Shown here in pieces: positions 7,328-15,956 of a stretch of DNA of 64,000 nucleotides (its first letter is position 1; each line of letters starts with the position of its first letter). Below the pieces are notes generated by a model. It saw nothing but the letters and a program-made list of their open reading frames with translations. It was not told the origin of the DNA and ran no database searches. Origin of the DNA: Chryseobacterium cupriresistens (GTDB lineage Bacteria > Bacteroidota > Bacteroidia > Flavobacteriales > Weeksellaceae); NCBI RefSeq assembly GCF_046614675.1, contig NZ_JBKKJT010000002.1, forward strand, positions 124,001 to 188,000, given 5' to 3'. Made by a program: the position numbers and the translations under genes.

Positions 7328-9679
7328 ATGAAAAAAATCTTTACAATTCTTATTGTTTTTTTTGCAATAAAATCTTATTCTCAATCAGGTTCCCAATCTT
7401 ATTATAAACGTCTTTTTGATACAAGAGGTCTTGATCAGTGGGATGGTAATTCAACAAGTCCGGATCAGCTTGAGTTCGCGTGGGCTGTACCGGCCCATAT
7501 GGAAGCATTGGTTTTAATGTATGAGAAGACAAAAGAACCAAAATATGCCAAAACCTTAATAAAATGTATTGGTAACACTATTGACAGAAGGGATGATCTT
7601 AGAGGTCAGGTACCGGGTTTAAGTCAAATTTCTGATTATAGAGATAGTATAGGTCCTGCTTGGTCGAATAATCACTATAATATACCAAAAATGGATTCGG
7701 GAGCAACCTATCCTCATCTGGTGCATAGTGCTAATATATTATATCCTATGGCTAAATTTGCAGCAATCGTTAAAAAAGATAACATTATTCAAAACTTAAC
7801 ATATGATTTACCTGGCCGTTATACCGGACAAACCTATAACGCAATTGCCAATGACCTTATCCTGAAAATAAAGGAAACACTTAATTATCATTCAGATCAA
7901 TGGTTTATAGAGCCAGGTTCTAACAACACCATAGGATATTACAAAGAACGAAGCGATAATAATCTACCAATAGCTTTTCCAGGAGTAATTTTACCATTCA
8001 ATATGCAAAGTTCTGTTGGAAGGGTGCTTGTACAAATGTACAGAGCAACGAATGAAAACAATTATCTTGTCCAGCTCAATCAAATTGCCAATTTTATAAA
8101 AGCAAATACACAACTTAATACCAACTTAGGATCTAATGTCTGGACCTACTGGAAGTATGATACTTTACGTGAAGATATTTCCCATGCTGATTTGACTGCT
8201 GCTTTTCCTTATGAATGTAATAGGTATGGTATTTCAATCAATGGAAGCCTTATTTATACCACTGCAGATATCAATGCCTATACTAAAACACTGACAAAAG
8301 ATATTTATATCTCTCCTTTACATATAAAAAATGGGGTTAATTATAATGGTGAAAATTGGAATATCAAGTATAATATTAATACCTCTGATCCTACTGTGAC
8401 TCCTAGATACGGTACTTATACCGCTTATTTATGGTTGTATTTATCTCAATATGATGATCAAATGTTATATCAGATCGTTTCAGATCTGCAGGCTGCTAAA
8501 AATTATTATAGCAATATAACGGTATTTGATTCTTCAATAACTTGGGCACTTTTATCAAATTTTGAACACTTAGTTGTGCCTGTCAATACGGATCATGAAT
8601 ATGGAGAAGACTCCGATTGGAGAGGTATTGCCAGTGGTAATTTCGATGGAGATAGCGATGATGAATTTGTTGTTATCAGAAATTTTGACGGCTTAATGCA
8701 GACCTTAGAACCCCACGACAGAGCCTTCCGACAGGTTACCACCAGTAAAGTATATGGTGGTTCCAATAACTGGAAAGGATTGGCTGCAGGCGACTTTTTT
8801 GGAGATAATAAAAGTGAGATCATAGCTTTAAATGATCATGCAGATGCTACCGAAAATGGTCTTTATGTCCTAAAAGTTGAAAATGGTAATATTGCTGAGC
8901 ATGCTAAATATACAGGATGGGGAACCCAGTCCGAATGGGCAGGGGTTGTTGCAGGAAATTTTATAAGTGGAGGAAAAGATGATGTTATCACAGTAAGAAA
9001 TTTTAATAAAGAAGTTAGGGTATATAAATTTGTTGGCACAGATATACAGTCAGTATATGTCAATACACTTAACTTGGCTGCAAGTTCTAAAATTAAAGCG
9101 GTAGCATCAGGTGATTTAGATAAAGATGGCAAAGATGAGATTGTGCTGCTTTTTGATGCGGATGATAGTAATGCTGTAAATAATGGTATCCATGTTTATC
9201 GTGTAAACGATAGTGGTGTTCTCACAAAAATTACTGAATTTACAAATTGGGGCTCTGCTTCAGATTGGAAGGGGCTTGCTGTTGGAGATATTGACGCCGA
9301 TGGTGCTGCTGAAATTATTGCTCACAGGAATTTTGATGGGGATTATAAATTATTTAAACTGAATGGGAATAGCTTATCCGGCATTACTTCTGAAAAATTT
9401 CCTGTTCTGCAAACCAAAAACAATGTAATGTGCTTCGGAAATTTTGATTCAAGTACTAAGAATGAAGAGTTGGCTACCCTTAGAAAAGATGGGGGAATTG
9501 TCATGTTTTCTGCCGCAAATGTTACAAATAATAGTGTGAACAGCATGAATAACAGAAATTCAGAAGATCCATGTCAGAATGAGCTGCCAGATGTGTTATA
9601 CAGTTTCCTGAAATCAGCACCTTTTGATAAAGAAGATTCAAAAGAAATAGTATCAGTAAAATACGAAAAAAGGAAATAA
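7328..9679 (+). CDS. secreted protein with helical N-domain and FG-GAP-like repeats
   Basis: This is a 783-residue exported protein. The ATG at 7328 is chosen because it opens a good Sec signal (MKKIFTILIVFFAIKSYSQ); an earlier in-frame start at 7268 would bury it. Residues about 20-415 are rich in helices and aromatic motifs (ISHADLTAAFPYECNRYG, YTAYLWLYLSQYDDQML), suggesting an alpha/alpha-toroid like that of glycan-active enzymes. Residues about 420-745 form roughly six FG-GAP/VCBS-like units of the pattern W-x-G-(hydrophobic)-A-x-G-(D/N)-F/I-D, such as DWKGLAVGDIDADGAAEIIA. That suggests a Ca-binding beta-propeller. The last 40 residues are charged and show no T9SS sorting domain, unlike neighbouring secreted proteins. 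Function not recognised. Confidence 0.75.
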   Translation: MKKIFTILIVFFAIKSYSQSGSQSYYKRLFDTRGLDQWDGNSTSPDQLEFAWAVPAHMEALVLMYEKTKEPKYAKTLIKCIGNTIDRRDDLRGQVPGLSQISDYRDSIGPAWSNNHYNIPKMDSGATYPHLVHSANILYPMAKFAAIVKKDNIIQNLTYDLPGRYTGQTYNAIANDLILKIKETLNYHSDQWFIEPGSNNTIGYYKERSDNNLPIAFPGVILPFNMQSSVGRVLVQMYRATNENNYLVQLNQIANFIKANTQLNTNLGSNVWTYWKYDTLREDISHADLTAAFPYECNRYGISINGSLIYTTADINAYTKTLTKDIYISPLHIKNGVNYNGENWNIKYNINTSDPTVTPRYGTYTAYLWLYLSQYDDQMLYQIVSDLQAAKNYYSNITVFDSSITWALLSNFEHLVVPVNTDHEYGEDSDWRGIASGNFDGDSDDEFVVIRNFDGLMQTLEPHDRAFRQVTTSKVYGGSNNWKGLAAGDFFGDNKSEIIALNDHADATENGLYVLKVENGNIAEHAKYTGWGTQSEWAGVVAGNFISGGKDDVITVRNFNKEVRVYKFVGTDIQSVYVNTLNLAASSKIKAVASGDLDKDGKDEIVLLFDADDSNAVNNGIHVYRVNDSGVLTKITEFTNWGSASDWKGLAVGDIDADGAAEIIAHRNFDGDYKLFKLNGNSLSGITSEKFPVLQTKNNVMCFGNFDSSTKNEELATLRKDGGIVMFSAANVTNNSVNSMNNRNSEDPCQNELPDVLYSFLKSAPFDKEDSKEIVSVKYEKRK

Positions 9680-9698
9680 CTAATTAATATTCAATATA

Positions 9699-9724
9699 AA
9701 CGGGCTTTAGCCCGTTTTTTTATA
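9699..9724 (+). terminator. terminator after the FG-GAP gene
   Basis: A short GC-rich stem AACGGGC/GCCCGTT with a TTTA loop is followed by a T run. Confidence 0.85.
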
Positions 9725-9744
9725 TTTAAACAATTTCAGAGCAC

Positions 9745-9771
9745 AAAAAAAGCATCTTTTTCAGATGCTTG
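9745..9771 (-). terminator. terminator of the DUF3276 gene
   Basis: Read on the minus strand, a stem AAGCATCTG/CAGATGCTT-like hairpin (AAGCATC/GATGCTT core) ends in seven T. It converges with the terminator of the opposing gene. Confidence 0.8.
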
Positions 9772-9790
9772 TGTTTTTAGATATTCTTTT

Positions 9791-10126
9791 TTAAACTTCG
9801 TCGTCAGAATCAATTGTAAAAGATCTGCTTTTGAAGTCTTTGTCATGTTTTTCTGAAATTACATCCTCACCCTTTTCATTAATGATGAAATCTGTGGACT
9901 CATTAAACATCTCCTGGAAACTTTTAAAATCTTCCTTGTAAAGGTAAATTTTATGCTTCTCGAATGTAGCTTCCCCATTCTCTCCGAAATTCTTCTTACT
10001 CTCAGTGATTGTAAGATAATAATCTCCTGCTTTCGTCTCGCGCACATCAAAGAAATAAGTTCTTCTCCCTGCTTTTAACACCTTCGTGAAAATCTCATTT
10101 TCATGGCGTTCCTTGTATTCACTCAT
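9791..10126 (-). CDS. DUF3276 (PUR-alpha-like) family protein
   Basis: This is a 111-residue protein of the Bacteroidota/Spirochaetes DUF3276 family, which resembles the PUR nucleic-acid-binding fold of eukaryotic Pur-alpha. The core is one PUR repeat: IFTKVLKAGRRTYFFDVRET (strands), then DYYLTITESKK, then the helix KEDFKSFQEMFNESTDFI. The C-terminus is acidic (TIDSDDEV). Single-strand nucleic acid binding is known for the fold; the physiological target is not established and is inferred here. It is monocistronic, with its own terminator. Confidence 0.88.
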   Translation of the reverse strand: MSEYKERHENEIFTKVLKAGRRTYFFDVRETKAGDYYLTITESKKNFGENGEATFEKHKIYLYKEDFKSFQEMFNESTDFIINEKGEDVISEKHDKDFKSRSFTIDSDDEV

Positions 10127-10225
10127 TGTTAGATATTTTTTAATCTTGTTAAGAACAAATATAAAAGAATTCTTTTAATCACAAAATTTTTTTTATGATT
10201 TATTTAACAATTGAGAATGAAATGG

Positions 10226-11887
10226 CTAAGCGGTTACAGAATTGGCAATTTCAGTAAGGTTGATAATTTGATGGGCTTTTTGAGCGCTAGACTCTCTGTG
10301 TGTGATAATTATGGAAGTGGCATTGCTGATTTTTCTATCAATATTTTCCAGAATATTCTGCTCAGTTTCTGTGTCTAAAGCAGACAAAGAATCGTCAAAA
10401 ATGATAATATTGGGGTTCTTAATTAAGGCTCTTGCGATACAAATTCTCTGCTTTTGTCCCCCCGAAAGCATTACTCCGCGTTCACCAACAAGTGTTTTAT
10501 ATTGATCTTTAAACTCTACAATATTCTTATGAACATCTGCAATTTTTGAGTATTCTACTACTTTCTCGTGAGAAGGATGATCAATGGCAAAACCAATATT
10601 ATTTTCAATAGAATCAGAAAATAAGTAACTTTCCTGAGGAATATACCCGATAAAGTTTCTGTAGTTCTCCAGATTATGATCCTTCAGGTTTTTGCCATCA
10701 ATTAAAATTTCCCCTTCTGTAGGATCTATTAATCTGCACAACAGCAAGGCAATTGTTGATTTTCCACTACCGGTTTTACCCATAATAGCCAATGACTCTC
10801 CGGCTTTTACTTTAAAACTTAAATTATCCAGTGCCCTGATTCCCGTATTTGGATATACATAAGAAACGTTTCTGAATTCAATATCTCCTTTGATAGGATA
10901 GTTTTCAAAATTGGTATTAATGATCTCCGATTTCTTATCCATGAATTCATTGATCCTCTGCATAGACGCTTCAGCTCTCTGATTCACAGAAGTTACCCAT
11001 CCTACCATAGAGAACGGGAAAATCAGGGTGTTGATATACATGAAGAAATCAGCAATCTTACCGATACTTAATTCTCCGGCAATATATTTGGCACCTCCAA
11101 TCCAGATGATGGCTACGTTTAATAAACCGATAACGAAAAGAATAATGGTGAAGAAATAGGCTTCTGTCTTGGCCAGATCCAAGGCTTTGTTTTGATAATC
11201 AGTAACTTTGATGCCATAGTTTTTTTCGATATATTTTTCTCTGGCGAAAAATTTTACCACACGGATTCCGGAAAAGCTGTCCTGTACAAAAGTTGAAATC
11301 GCAGACTGGCTTTTCTGCATGATTTTTGACTTTTTATTGATGATTGAACTTACCTTATAAATAGCATACGATAAAATAGGAAGAGGAAGTAAAGTCCACA
11401 TCGTCATGGAAGCATCTGTTTTTACCATGTAGATCGCCGTTATCAATACTAAGACAATCAGATTGGCTACATACATGACCCCGGGACCAAGATACATTCT
11501 TACTGCAACAACATCTTCGCTCAATCTGTTCATTAAGTCTCCGATGGTGGTCTGTTTATAATCCGTTAAAGATAAATCCTGATAATGTCTGTAGATTTTA
11601 TTTTTAAGTTCATATTCTATTCTCCTTGACGCAACAATAATGGTCTGTCTCATCATAAAAGTGAAGAATCCGGTTAAAAGAGAACATCCTACAATAATTC
11701 CAACATAGATTAAAACCTGTTGGTTGAAGCCGAGATTCCCATTTTTTGTAAGTTCATCAACAGATTTTCCTACAAACTGAACCTTATATATATTAAAGAA
11801 ATTACTGGCAATGATAAAGAGTACCCCCCAAAACAATAGTATTTTGTGTTTCCAAAAATAAGGGTTTAAGGTTTTTAGCGCTTTCAT
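10226..11887 (-). CDS. ABC exporter, fused permease and ATPase
   Basis: This 553-residue half-transporter of the MsbA/LmrA type works as a homo- or heterodimer in the inner membrane. It has six N-terminal membrane helices (about residues 15-300), then the nucleotide-binding domain: Walker A GKTGSGKST near residue 368, signature LSGGQKQR, Walker B IIIFDDSLSALD and the His-switch ITHRES. Start choice: a TTG at 11899 is in frame, but the ATG at 11887 begins the usual MKALKTLNPYFWKHK. The substrate is unknown; relatives handle lipids, drugs or peptides. The gene is divergent from nusB with about 90 nt between them. Confidence 0.88.
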   Translation of the reverse strand: MKALKTLNPYFWKHKILLFWGVLFIIASNFFNIYKVQFVGKSVDELTKNGNLGFNQQVLIYVGIIVGCSLLTGFFTFMMRQTIIVASRRIEYELKNKIYRHYQDLSLTDYKQTTIGDLMNRLSEDVVAVRMYLGPGVMYVANLIVLVLITAIYMVKTDASMTMWTLLPLPILSYAIYKVSSIINKKSKIMQKSQSAISTFVQDSFSGIRVVKFFAREKYIEKNYGIKVTDYQNKALDLAKTEAYFFTIILFVIGLLNVAIIWIGGAKYIAGELSIGKIADFFMYINTLIFPFSMVGWVTSVNQRAEASMQRINEFMDKKSEIINTNFENYPIKGDIEFRNVSYVYPNTGIRALDNLSFKVKAGESLAIMGKTGSGKSTIALLLCRLIDPTEGEILIDGKNLKDHNLENYRNFIGYIPQESYLFSDSIENNIGFAIDHPSHEKVVEYSKIADVHKNIVEFKDQYKTLVGERGVMLSGGQKQRICIARALIKNPNIIIFDDSLSALDTETEQNILENIDRKISNATSIIITHRESSAQKAHQIINLTEIANSVTA

Positions 11888-11978
11888 ATAGTTTGACAAA
11901 ATTACAAAAATGTCATCACACTACGAATTTCATCAATTTTAAATTTTGTATCTTTGCAGCCATAAAAAAGCTCTTTGA

Positions 11979-12884
11979 ATGTTAGGAAGACGACAAATCC
12001 GTGAAAAAGTAGTACAGACCGTATATTCTTACTACCAAAATCCTGTAAAATTTGATGTTTTAGAGAAAAACATGTTTGCCGGGATAGAGAAAATCTATTA
12101 TCTATACATCTATCAGCTCAACTTTTTGGTGGGTCTGAAAGATTTGGCAGAGAATCAGATCGAAATTGGTAAGAATAAATTTCTTAAAACTGATGCTGAT
12201 ATTAATCCTAACCAAAAATTCATCAACAACCAGGTATTGCGTAAACTGGAAGAAAATCCTGAAAGATTATTTTTTACAGGTCAGCACAAGCAATTGAAAT
12301 GGGATATGCATGATGACTTATTGGTAAAAACTTTCCAGAGAATTACTGCTGGAAAACGTTATCAGGATTTCATGAAAGAAGAAGGATATTCTTTTGAAGA
12401 AGATCAGAAATTTATTGGGAAATTATTCTTAAGATATATTGCTGAGAATGAAGATTTTCATGATTATTTAGGTGATAAGGAACTTTCATGGTATGATGAT
12501 ATCCATATCGCCAATTCAATGGTACAAAAAACAATCGGTTTCCTGAGAGAAGATGAAGAAAGCAGAACTTTGATCAAAATGATTAAAGATGAAGAAGATA
12601 AAACATTTGCTGCAAAATTGTTGAGAGATACCCTGAACAACTGGGAGAACAATGAAAAGAAGCTGGAAGAAAGACTCGAAAACTGGGATCTGGAAAGAGT
12701 TTCTCTTATGGATAAAGTAATTTTATCTACAGCTATTGCAGAGCTTGACAACTTTGCTTTCACACCTTCAAGAGTGATCATTAATGAATATATTGAAATT
12801 GCGAAAGTATTTGCTACAGACCGTTCCAATATCTTCATCAATGGTATTTTAGATAAATATTGTAAAGATCAAAATAGAATATAA
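11979..12884 (+). CDS. nusB: transcription antitermination factor NusB
   Basis: NusB pairs with NusE (S10) on boxA RNA to promote rRNA antitermination. This 301-residue form is about twice the length of E. coli NusB, as is common in Flavobacteriia. The N-terminus (MLGRRQIREKVVQTVYSYYQN) has the boxA-binding arginine-rich start, and the canonical C-terminal half is SLMDKVILSTAIAELDNF ... TPSRVIINEYIEIAKVFATDRSNIFINGILDK (about residues 235-297). A long helical insert lies between. TATCTTTG at 11949-11956 fits the -7 element 22 nt before the ATG. It is first in the nusB-DUF1573-yajC operon, and its stop is one base from the next ATG. Confidence 0.93.
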   Translation: MLGRRQIREKVVQTVYSYYQNPVKFDVLEKNMFAGIEKIYYLYIYQLNFLVGLKDLAENQIEIGKNKFLKTDADINPNQKFINNQVLRKLEENPERLFFTGQHKQLKWDMHDDLLVKTFQRITAGKRYQDFMKEEGYSFEEDQKFIGKLFLRYIAENEDFHDYLGDKELSWYDDIHIANSMVQKTIGFLREDEESRTLIKMIKDEEDKTFAAKLLRDTLNNWENNEKKLEERLENWDLERVSLMDKVILSTAIAELDNFAFTPSRVIINEYIEIAKVFATDRSNIFINGILDKYCKDQNRI

Positions 12885-12885
12885 A

Positions 12886-13392
12886 ATGAAAAAGACGTTA
12901 TCAATTATCGCCTTGTCAATTATAGGCTTTGGGTTAGTTTCATGTAAAAAAGAAAACAAAGAAACTCAAAGTACGGAAACTGCAACTACTGATTCTGCAG
13001 CTGTTGCGGCTCCGGTAACCACTGATTCTACAGCAGCAGCTGTAACCGGTGAAACGGCAGCTCCGGTTTCCAACGAACCATCTACTTCTGTAGCTTTATC
13101 TGAAAACAGCTTTGATTTTGGTAAAATCAAAAAAGGAGATAAAGTAGAGCATGTATATGAAATTACCAATACAGGGAAAAATCCATTAATTATTTCTGAA
13201 GTGAAGCCAGGATGCGGATGTACAGCTCCTGATTTTACAAAAGAGCCAATCATGCCGGGTAAAAAAGGAAAAGTTACTTTGCACTTTGATTCTTCAAGCT
13301 TCGACGGAAATGTTCAGAAGTATGCTGACGTTTTTGCAAACGTAGAAAAATCGCCAATCAGATTAACGTTCACAGCGAACATTCAACCATAA
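12886..13392 (+). CDS. DUF1573 lipoprotein
   Basis: This is a 168-residue lipoprotein: signal MKKTLSIIALSIIGFGLVSC with the lipobox cysteine at residue 20, a Thr/Ala-rich linker (about 25-65), then the DUF1573 Ig-like fold (about 75-166). The fold carries the hallmark TNTGKNPLIISEVKPGCGCT. DUF1573 lies between nusB and yajC in many Bacteroidota. Its molecular role is not known to me. Its fold is related to ASH/MSP domains, so a binding or scaffold role in the envelope is plausible. Confidence 0.9.
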   Translation: MKKTLSIIALSIIGFGLVSCKKENKETQSTETATTDSAAVAAPVTTDSTAAAVTGETAAPVSNEPSTSVALSENSFDFGKIKKGDKVEHVYEITNTGKNPLIISEVKPGCGCTAPDFTKEPIMPGKKGKVTLHFDSSSFDGNVQKYADVFANVEKSPIRLTFTANIQP

Positions 13393-13402
13393 TATTTAAA
13401 AT

Positions 13403-13762
13403 ATGTTGACATTATTTTTACAGGCACAGCCACAAGGATCTTCATCAATGATGATGATAGCAATGGGTGTGATGTTCGTAGGGTTTTATTTCCTGATGAT
13501 CAGACCTCAGATGAGAAAGCAAAAGCAGGAGAAAAACTTTCAGGAAAACCTTAAAGTAGGAACAAGAGTAGTTCTTACATCGGGTCTTCATGGAAGAATT
13601 GCTCAGGTTCAGGATGATGGTTTTGTTATTGAAACATTATCCGGAAAACTGAAATTCGAAAAAGCAGCGGTTTCAAGAGAAATGACAGAAGCGCGCTTTG
13701 GAGCAAAATCTGCTGATAAGGCAGATGACAAAAAAGAGACAGCCACTGAAGAAAAGAAATAA
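13403..13762 (+). CDS. yajC: preprotein translocase accessory subunit YajC
   Basis: YajC is a small membrane partner of SecDF at the Sec translocon. The 119-residue protein has one membrane helix (about residues 16-36, ending FLMIRPQMRKQKQ, the family signature). A cytoplasmic beta domain follows (VGTRVVLTSGLHGRIAQVQDDGFVIET), then a charged tail. It starts 10 nt after the DUF1573 stop and is followed by an unusually strong hairpin, so it is the last gene of the operon. Confidence 0.94.
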   Translation: MLTLFLQAQPQGSSSMMMIAMGVMFVGFYFLMIRPQMRKQKQEKNFQENLKVGTRVVLTSGLHGRIAQVQDDGFVIETLSGKLKFEKAAVSREMTEARFGAKSADKADDKKETATEEKK

Positions 13763-13780
13763 TTCAGTCTGAAAATATTT

Positions 13781-13822
13781 AGCTGCGGCGGGTGAACTTT
13801 GTTCACCCGCCGCAGCTTTTTA
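13781..13822 (+). terminator. very strong terminator after yajC
   Basis: A perfect 17-bp stem (AGCTGCGGCGGGTGAAC and its complement) with a TTT loop is followed by TTTTT. It is far more GC-rich than the surrounding DNA. Confidence 0.93.
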
Positions 13823-13945
13823 TAAGATTTTGATCTCATAAGTCGTATTTACTTCCCATATTTTTAATATGTTTGGCTGCTTTTGGGTCCAATTGTGAAA
13901 GCAATGAGTGGGAATAGTGTTTAATAAAAAAATTATCTTTGCTTC

Positions 13946-14680
13946 ATGAATCAAAACACAAACAAAACCGTTCTTATTCTTGGTGCTAATTCAGATGTAG
14001 CAAAACAATGTATGATACAATATGTTGAAAAAGGATTCACAGTCATTGCTGCTTCCCGAAATACAACATCTCTGGATCATTTTGTTGATTCAAATAATCT
14101 TGACCGCTCAAAAGTTTCTATTTTGTATTTTGATGCTGCTGATTTTGGTTCTCATCATCAGTTTTATTACAATCTTTCTGTAAAGCCTCATATTGTAGTC
14201 TATGCTGCAGGTTTTTTAGTAGACAACCAACAAGCTCTCACTGATTTCAAGGGAGCAAAGCAAATGATGGAGGTCAATTATATGGGAGGTGTGTCTATTC
14301 TGAGTATTATTGCAATGGATAAAAGCAATACGAACCTGGAAAGAATAATTGGTCTTTCATCCTTGTCAGGGGTAAAAGGGAGAAAAAGCAATTTTGTCTA
14401 CGGAAGTACCAAGGCTGCATTTACGCAGTTTCTGGCAGGGCTGAGGCAGGAATTAGCTTCCCGTAAAATCATCGTGAATGCTTTGATTATCGGGTATATC
14501 AGAACAAAAATCAATGAAGGATTGGAACTGAATCAATCCCTGATCATGGAACCGGATTATGTGGCGAAATTTATTGTCGGTGCAGGAAACTCTTTTACCA
14601 TTGTTCCAAATTTTAAATGGAAAATGATTTATCATATTCTTAGACTTTTGCCGGAAAGCCTGGTTGCGAAATTACCTTAA
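13946..14680 (+). CDS. SDR-family NAD(P)-dependent oxidoreductase
   Basis: This is a 244-residue classical short-chain dehydrogenase. The Rossmann start VLILGANSDVAKQC (residues 9-22) replaces the usual GxxxGxG with GANSDVA, as in the SDR branch that includes DprE2-like keto-sugar reductases. The active site shows Ser in LSSLSG and YGSTK (Y-x-x-x-K). NALIIGYIRT follows as the cofactor/substrate loop. The substrate is unknown; the DprE2 similarity is only suggestive, since no DprE1-like oxidase is adjacent. TATCTTTG at 13934-13941 ends 4 nt before the ATG, pointing to a leaderless or near-leaderless mRNA. Confidence 0.85.
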   Translation: MNQNTNKTVLILGANSDVAKQCMIQYVEKGFTVIAASRNTTSLDHFVDSNNLDRSKVSILYFDAADFGSHHQFYYNLSVKPHIVVYAAGFLVDNQQALTDFKGAKQMMEVNYMGGVSILSIIAMDKSNTNLERIIGLSSLSGVKGRKSNFVYGSTKAAFTQFLAGLRQELASRKIIVNALIIGYIRTKINEGLELNQSLIMEPDYVAKFIVGAGNSFTIVPNFKWKMIYHILRLLPESLVAKLP

Positions 14681-14917
14681 TGAATTTTCATTAATATTAT
14701 TTTTCTTTAATAGCAGACAGTTCGGTATCGTTTTTGTAATTCTATGTCCCAAAAATTATTTCTTCCTGCAAGATTCAGTTTCTGAATGATTATTGAATAA
14801 AGCTGAAACATTCTTTTTCTGCTGTCAATCTATTTCAAGGATAAATATGATTCACCTTCGCTCAGGTAGGGAAGGGTAGAATTCTTTTTTCAAATCCTGC
14901 AGAAGATATCAATGCTG

Positions 14918-14939
14918 TATTGATATAATATTGATATAA
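14918..14939 (+). repeat. two tandem copies of an 11-bp AT-rich unit
   Basis: TATTGATATAA is repeated twice head to tail, ending 21 nt before the mscS start codon. It could be a regulator site or chance in AT-rich DNA. The rest of the 280-nt gap between the SDR gene and mscS shows nothing else I can name. Confidence 0.5.
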
Positions 14940-14960
14940 ATAGTAACACATAGTATAAAA

Positions 14961-15806
14961 ATGGACGATTTAGAATTGAACAAGATTCAACAACACTGGG
15001 ACACCTTAATTTCTTCAGCAATTTCATGGGCACCGAGGATTTTTACTGCAATCATTTCTGCATTATTAATTTACCTGATTGGCTCATGGATGATCAGAAT
15101 GATCAAAAAGCTGGTTGAAAAAGCTTTCAAAAAACGAAACATGGAAGCTTCGCTCCAGCACTTTCTTTTAAATATTATCAACTGGGGATTGAATATTCTT
15201 TTGTTTATTGTTGTTGTAACACAGCTTGGAGTACAGACTTCTGCATTTGTTGCCATGATTGGTGCCGCAGGTCTGGCAGTAGGTTTAGCCTTACAGGGAT
15301 CCTTAACGAATTTTGCAGGTGGAATTTTAATTTTATTATTAAAACCTTTTAAAATCGGAGATTTTATTTCTACCAGTTCAGGTGTGTCAGGAACTGTACA
15401 GGCTATTGATATTTTTCATACAAAGCTGGTTACACCACAAAACCAACTGATTGTTATTCCTAATGGGGTAGTGTCAAATAATAGCATTACCAATTTTACC
15501 CAGCTGGGAACAAGAAGAACATCATTGGATATCGGAGTTGCTTATGATGCGGATCTTAGGCAGACCAAGGATATTCTAATGGAAGTTATTAAAAATAATC
15601 AATATGCTCTTGAAACACCTGCGCCCCAGGTAGTAATAACAGAGCTTGGAGACAGTGCTGTCAATGTATCGGTAAGAGTAAGTACTTCCACTGAAAACTT
15701 TTGGACAATGAATGAAGAATTAATCATCGGTTGTAAAGAAGCTCTCGATAAAGCAGGAATCGGAATTCCTTTTCCTCAAAGGGATGTGCATATTTACAAT
15801 CAATAA
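14961..15806 (+). CDS. mscS: small-conductance mechanosensitive channel MscS
   Basis: This stretch-gated channel releases solutes on hypo-osmotic shock. The 281 residues match the length and layout of E. coli MscS (286). There are three N-terminal membrane helices (about 25-50, 68-88, 93-120); the pore helix has the Gly/Ala-packing pattern GAAGLAVGLALQGSLTNFAGG (split here at about residues 96-116). The beta domain contains FKIGDFI, and the cytoplasmic alpha/beta vestibule ends GIPFPQRDVHIYNQ. The gene stands alone. Confidence 0.94.
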   Translation: MDDLELNKIQQHWDTLISSAISWAPRIFTAIISALLIYLIGSWMIRMIKKLVEKAFKKRNMEASLQHFLLNIINWGLNILLFIVVVTQLGVQTSAFVAMIGAAGLAVGLALQGSLTNFAGGILILLLKPFKIGDFISTSSGVSGTVQAIDIFHTKLVTPQNQLIVIPNGVVSNNSITNFTQLGTRRTSLDIGVAYDADLRQTKDILMEVIKNNQYALETPAPQVVITELGDSAVNVSVRVSTSTENFWTMNEELIIGCKEALDKAGIGIPFPQRDVHIYNQ

Positions 15807-15827
15807 TTATATTTAATTTTTTTAAAG

Positions 15828-15862
15828 AAACTCCTGCGTTATATTATGTGGGAGTTTTTATT
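15828..15862 (+). terminator. possible weak terminator after mscS
   Basis: AAACTCC pairs with GGAGTTT across a 16-nt loop, with T-rich DNA after it. The stem is short, so this is tentative. Confidence 0.45.
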
Positions 15863-15911
15863 ACTGAGTTATGCGAATAACTGCTGTTGCTACAAATATT
15901 TAAGATTAATA

Positions 15912-15940
15912 TTGCCTGCTCAAATATTACATTATATTTG
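15912..15940 (+). promoter_or_regulatory. Bacteroidota-type promoter of the delta-60 gene
   Basis: TTG at 15912-15914 and TATATTTG at 15933-15940 are separated by 18 nt. The start codon is 17 nt downstream. Confidence 0.65.
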
Positions 15941-15956
15941 CAAAAAATTACTAACT

